From assembly GCA_021324335.1 (NCBI GenBank), contig JAJPJH010000064.1:1-37355 (forward strand): a stretch of 37,355 bases of DNA, given 5' to 3'. The stretch's first letter is position 1. The number at the start of each line of letters is the position of its first letter. A model generated the notes under the pieces. That model saw only the letters and a list, made by a program, of their open reading frames with translations, had not been told where the DNA came from and did no database searches. A program made the translations under genes and the position numbers. Below, in pieces: positions 34,268-37,355 of the stretch. The DNA comes from Gammaproteobacteria bacterium (GTDB lineage Bacteria; Pseudomonadota; Gammaproteobacteria; DSM-16500).

Positions 34268-35539
34268 CTATTCAATCACCGCAACCCCACCCATATACGG
34301 CCGTAATGCCTTCGGAATATGTATTCTACCCAATTCATCCTGATAGTTCTCCACTATCGCAATCAACGTCCGGCCAACTGCCAACCCTGACCCATTCAGC
34401 GTATGAACTAAATCAATCTTCCCCATCTCATCCCGAAACCGCGCTTTCATCCGACGTGCCTGGAAACTTTCTGTATTGCTACAAGAAGAAATCTCTCGAT
34501 ATCGCTGCTGCCCTGGCAGCCAGACTTCTAAGTCATACGTCTTCGCGGCACAAAAGCCTATATCTCCCGTACACAGCACCACTACCCGATACGGCAGCTC
34601 TAAACGCTGCAATACCGTTTCAGCATGCTTAGTCAACTCTTCTAACGCTTGATAAGAGAACTCCGGACGAACAATATGCACCAACTCCACTTTCTCAAAC
34701 TGGTGCTGCCGCAACATACCACGCATATCTTTCCCATAGGAACCTGCTTCACTGCGGAAACAAGAACTGTAACAAACATATTTAATCGGCAATTGATCTG
34801 CATTTAAAATTTGATCTCGCACCGTATTCGTTACAGAAATTTCAGAAGTTGAAATTAAATACTGCCCGCTATCACCATTCACTGAAAATAAATCTTCTTT
34901 AAATTTTGGTAATTGCCCTGTACCAAATAAACTATCAGCATTCGCAATATAAGGAACCGCGATTTCTTGATAGCCGTGTTCTCGCGTATGTAAATCCAAC
35001 ATAAATTGGATCAATGCCCGTTGTAGCTTTGCTAACGGACCCCGCAATACGACAAAACGCGCACCCGCAATTTTTGCTGCTGCTTCAAAATCCATCCAGC
35101 CATTGGGAGCACCTAAATCCACATGGTCTTTCGGTGTAAAAGAAAACTTCTTCGGTTCTCCCCACGTACGCACTACCTGATTATCTTCCTCACTTTTACC
35201 CACGGGAACGGATTCATGCGGAATATTAGGTAACCCCGCAAAAAACGTTTCCATCTCTGCTTGAATGCAAGCAAATTGATCTTCTTGCTTTTTGAGCGCG
35301 TCGCTTAAATCTTTCAGACTCTTTAATACTTCTTCAACACGCTTACCCGCTGCCTTAGCCAGTCCTACTTCTTTAGAACGTACATTACGCTCGTTCTGCA
35401 ACTCTTGCATTTTTACTTGCAACGCTTTCCGTTGCTCTTCCAGCGCATTAAATTTATCTATATCAACGACAAAGCCGCGCAATTTCAGTTGCGCGGCTAC
35501 TTTGTCAATCGAACTACGAACCAGTTTGGGATCTAACAT
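34268..35539 (-). CDS. serS: seryl-tRNA synthetase
   Basis: 423-residue class II synthetase. The N-terminal antiparallel coiled coil (about 27-100) binds the long variable arm of tRNA-Ser. The catalytic core has the TSE serine-binding loop (231-233), motif 2 with CFRSEAG (R262, E264) and motif 3 with [20 protein letters not shown] (381-400). It starts 4 bp after the sucD stop, an unusual partner, so its expression may follow TCA-cycle gene transcription unless a promoter lies within sucD. Confidence 0.97.
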   Translation of the reverse strand: MLDPKLVRSSIDKVAAQLKLRGFVVDIDKFNALEEQRKALQVKMQELQNERNVRSKEVGLAKAAGKRVEEVLKSLKDLSDALKKQEDQFACIQAEMETFFAGLPNIPHESVPVGKSEEDNQVVRTWGEPKKFSFTPKDHVDLGAPNGWMDFEAAAKIAGARFVVLRGPLAKLQRALIQFMLDLHTREHGYQEIAVPYIANADSLFGTGQLPKFKEDLFSVNGDSGQYLISTSEISVTNTVRDQILNADQLPIKYVCYSSCFRSEAGSYGKDMRGMLRQHQFEKVELVHIVRPEFSYQALEELTKHAETVLQRLELPYRVVVLCTGDIGFCAAKTYDLEVWLPGQQRYREISSCSNTESFQARRMKARFRDEMGKIDLVHTLNGSGLAVGRTLIAIVENYQDELGRIHIPKALRPYMGGVAVIE

Positions 35540-35543
35540 ATAT

Positions 35544-36428
35544 TTAGGTGGTTACCTTGCTAAGAACTTCCGCTGCTCTCTTACCCATTTCAGCAGGTGA
35601 TTTGACGATATGAACGCCTGCTGCTTCCAATGCTTTGAATTTTTCGGCTGCTGTACCCTTACCGCCTGCAATAATAGCGCCGGCATGACCCATACGCTTT
35701 CCAGCTGGCGCAGTGACGCCGGCAATATAGGCCACTACAGGTTTGCTAACATGCTTCTTAATGAATTCAGCCGCTTCTTCTTCTGCACTACCGCCGATTT
35801 CACCGACCATGACAATAATTTCAGTTTGCGGATCTTTTTCAAACATGCCTAATACATCAATAAAGTTAGTGCCTGGAATTGGATCCCCACCAATACCGAC
35901 GCAAGTACTTTGGCCTAAGCCTAAATCAGAAGTCTGTTTAACAGCTTCATACGTTAAGGTACCTGAGCGGGAGACGATACCTACTTTTCCTGGCTTATGA
36001 ATGTAGCCTGGCATAATCCCAATTTTGCATTCGCCGGGGGTAATCACGCCTGGACAGTTAGGACCGATCAACCGCACACCTGGATGCTGATCAATGCATG
36101 CTTTCACTTCTAACATATCTAAAACAGGGATACCTTCCGTAATACACACAATGAGTTTAATGCCCGCTTCCACCGCTTCTAAAATTGAATCTTTACAGAA
36201 TGGCGCAGGGACATAAATCACAGAAGCATCTGCTTTGGTTTCACGGTAAGCATCTTTGACAGTATTAAACACTGGCAGCCCTAAATGAGTTTGGCCGCCC
36301 TTTTCAGGCGTCACACCACCTACCATTTTGGTACCATAGGCAATCGCTTGTTCAGAATGCAGTGTGCCTTGTTTACCTGTAAAGCCTTGGCAAATTACTT
36401 TTGTATTTTTGTTAACTAAGATACTCAT
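35544..36428 (-). CDS. sucD: succinyl-CoA synthetase alpha subunit
   Basis: 294-residue TCA-cycle enzyme subunit that binds CoA and carries the phosphohistidine, H248 ([11 protein letters not shown]246 in E. coli). The Rossmann motif [21 protein letters not shown] and GEIGGSAEE are present. It starts 4 bp after the sucC stop. Confidence 0.97.
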   Translation of the reverse strand: MSILVNKNTKVICQGFTGKQGTLHSEQAIAYGTKMVGGVTPEKGGQTHLGLPVFNTVKDAYRETKADASVIYVPAPFCKDSILEAVEAGIKLIVCITEGIPVLDMLEVKACIDQHPGVRLIGPNCPGVITPGECKIGIMPGYIHKPGKVGIVSRSGTLTYEAVKQTSDLGLGQSTCVGIGGDPIPGTNFIDVLGMFEKDPQTEIIVMVGEIGGSAEEEAAEFIKKHVSKPVVAYIAGVTAPAGKRMGHAGAIIAGGKGTAAEKFKALEAAGVHIVKSPAEMGKRAAEVLSKVTT

Positions 36429-36432
36429 TGTA

Positions 36433-37355
36433 TTACACCCCTACGTTAGCAGCTGCTTGCACCACTTTTTTAGCAGCATCGGTAAAGCTTTCAGCAGCGA
36501 TAATGTTAAGACCTTGTTTTTTGCTGCTTTCATTTAACATTTTTGCCCCTAAATCGGCATTGTTACCTTCGAGACGCACCACGACCGGTAATGAAGTACC
36601 TACTTCCGAGACAGCACCCATAATCCCTTCAGCAATTAAATCGCAGCGAACAATACCGCCAAAGATGTTAATTAAGATGGCTTTGACTTTTTTGTCAGAT
36701 AAAATAATCTTGAAGGCTTCAGAGACGCGTTCCTTCGTTGCGCCCCCACCAACGTCTAAGAAGTTAGCAGGATTACCACCGTGTAATTTAATCATGTCCA
36801 TGGTAGCCATCGCTAACCCTGCACCGTTGACCATACAACCGATATCGCCGTCTAAAGCAATGTAATTTAATTCCCAATCGCGTGCACGATTTTCACGTTC
36901 GTCTTCTTGTGAAGCATCACGCATCGCACGCAATTGCGGTTGGCGATAAAGGGCATTGTCATCAATTACGATTTTGGCATCTAAGCACAGTAGGTTACCT
37001 TGCTTAGTCACGACCAATGGATTGATTTCTAATAAACTTAAATCTTTTTCTTCAAACATTTTTCCTAAACCAGTGAGAAGATGAACAAATTGCTTGATTT
37101 GTTCACCCTTCAAACCTAAGGCAAATGCCAGTTGACGACCTTGATAAGGCTGGACACCAACCATAGGGTCTACAACCGTCGTCAGAATTTTTTCTGGATG
37201 TTCTTCCGCTACTTTTTCAATTTCCACACCGCCTTCTGTCGATGCCATGAAAACAACACGTTGCTTGGAACGGTCAATTACCGCGCCCAGATAAAGTTCG
37301 CGTTCAATATCACAAGGTTCTTCGATCAAGATTTGATTAACCGGCTGACCTTCTG
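36433..37355 (-). CDS. sucC: succinyl-CoA synthetase beta subunit, C-terminal part (runs off window)
   Basis: About 307 C-terminal residues of ~388. The frame is open to the window edge and reads [22 protein letters not shown] there, so the gene begins outside. [50 protein letters not shown] and [10 protein letters not shown] are SucC signatures. It forms the nucleotide-binding half of the enzyme with SucD. Confidence 0.96.
   Translation of the reverse strand, partial: EGQPVNQILIEEPCDIERELYLGAVIDRSKQRVVFMASTEGGVEIEKVAEEHPEKILTTVVDPMVGVQPYQGRQLAFALGLKGEQIKQFVHLLTGLGKMFEEKDLSLLEINPLVVTKQGNLLCLDAKIVIDDNALYRQPQLRAMRDASQEDERENRARDWELNYIALDGDIGCMVNGAGLAMATMDMIKLHGGNPANFLDVGGGATKERVSEAFKIILSDKKVKAILINIFGGIVRCDLIAEGIMGAVSEVGTSLPVVVRLEGNNADLGAKMLNESSKKQGLNIIAAESFTDAAKKVVQAAANVGV

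Noticed and set aside
36428..36865. 145-residue plus-strand ORF antisense to sucC
   Set aside because: Mirror of a strongly coding minus-strand frame; no independent support.
1..37355. CRISPR array, tRNA or rRNA genes, insertion sequence
   Set aside because: No regularly spaced repeats, cloverleaf sequences, rRNA-like stretches or transposase ORFs were recognised; the only strong repeat is the single palindrome at 13724-13835.

Overview
The window looks like a chromosomal segment of an intracellular or amoeba-associated gammaproteobacterium of the order Legionellales, most likely a Coxiella/Aquicella-type Coxiellaceae member. This is inferred from four things. The core proteins are gammaproteobacterial. 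A small CBU_0592-type membrane protein is present. Several proteins resemble Dot/Icm (type IVB) effectors: ankyrin/TPR, PP2C-like, nitrilase-like, and low-complexity or multi-TM proteins. Three intergenic regions carry tandem TTAA motifs matching the PmrA box that controls icm/dot and effector genes in Legionella and Coxiella. No tRNA, rRNA, CRISPR array, transposase or prophage gene was seen.

Layout. Positions 1-306 hold the N-terminus of Smc (minus strand). Positions 405-1844 hold a two-gene phosphorelay: a membrane histidine kinase and a receiver-only response regulator. Positions 1848-4127 (minus) encode the DNA-uptake channel ComEC. Positions 4328-4941 hold a Phd/VapC-type toxin-antitoxin pair. 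From 18305 down to 4954 runs a long minus-strand array in the classical order yceD-rpmF-plsX-fabH-fabD-fabG-acpP-fabF-mltG-tmk-holB-tatD-lolC/F-lolD. It links lipid synthesis, murein processing, dTMP/DNA polymerase III and lipoprotein export. It is interrupted by an unexpected 570-residue PP2C-like protein between mltG and tmk and by a large perfect hairpin repeat between fabG and acpP.

Positions 18496-32706 form a mosaic of housekeeping and accessory genes. The housekeeping genes are nrdAB (class Ia ribonucleotide reductase), dusA and a BON-domain protein. The accessory genes are a 580-residue multi-TM protein, a 1152-residue-equivalent ankyrin/TPR/coiled-coil gene split by a frameshift at a T9 tract, an E-K-C nitrilase-like protein, an APH-family kinase-like protein, a 100-residue basic protein and a 167-residue protein with an internal duplication. 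From 32743 to the end the minus strand carries lapB, lapA (LPS assembly control), serS, sucD and the C-terminal part of sucC.

Main discoveries: (i) a candidate PmrA regulon of three unlinked genes whose promoters share the same geometry, a tandem YTTAAK-N5-YTTAAK-like box, exactly 10 bp, then a -10 hexamer; (ii) a degenerate PP2C-like domain embedded in a core operon, with its DGHGG-like motif displaced; (iii) a T9-tract frameshift that would join two long ORFs; (iv) a consensus sigma70 promoter placed so that the yceD-rpmF-fab transcript would be leaderless. All functional statements come from reading motifs by eye; no database search was run.
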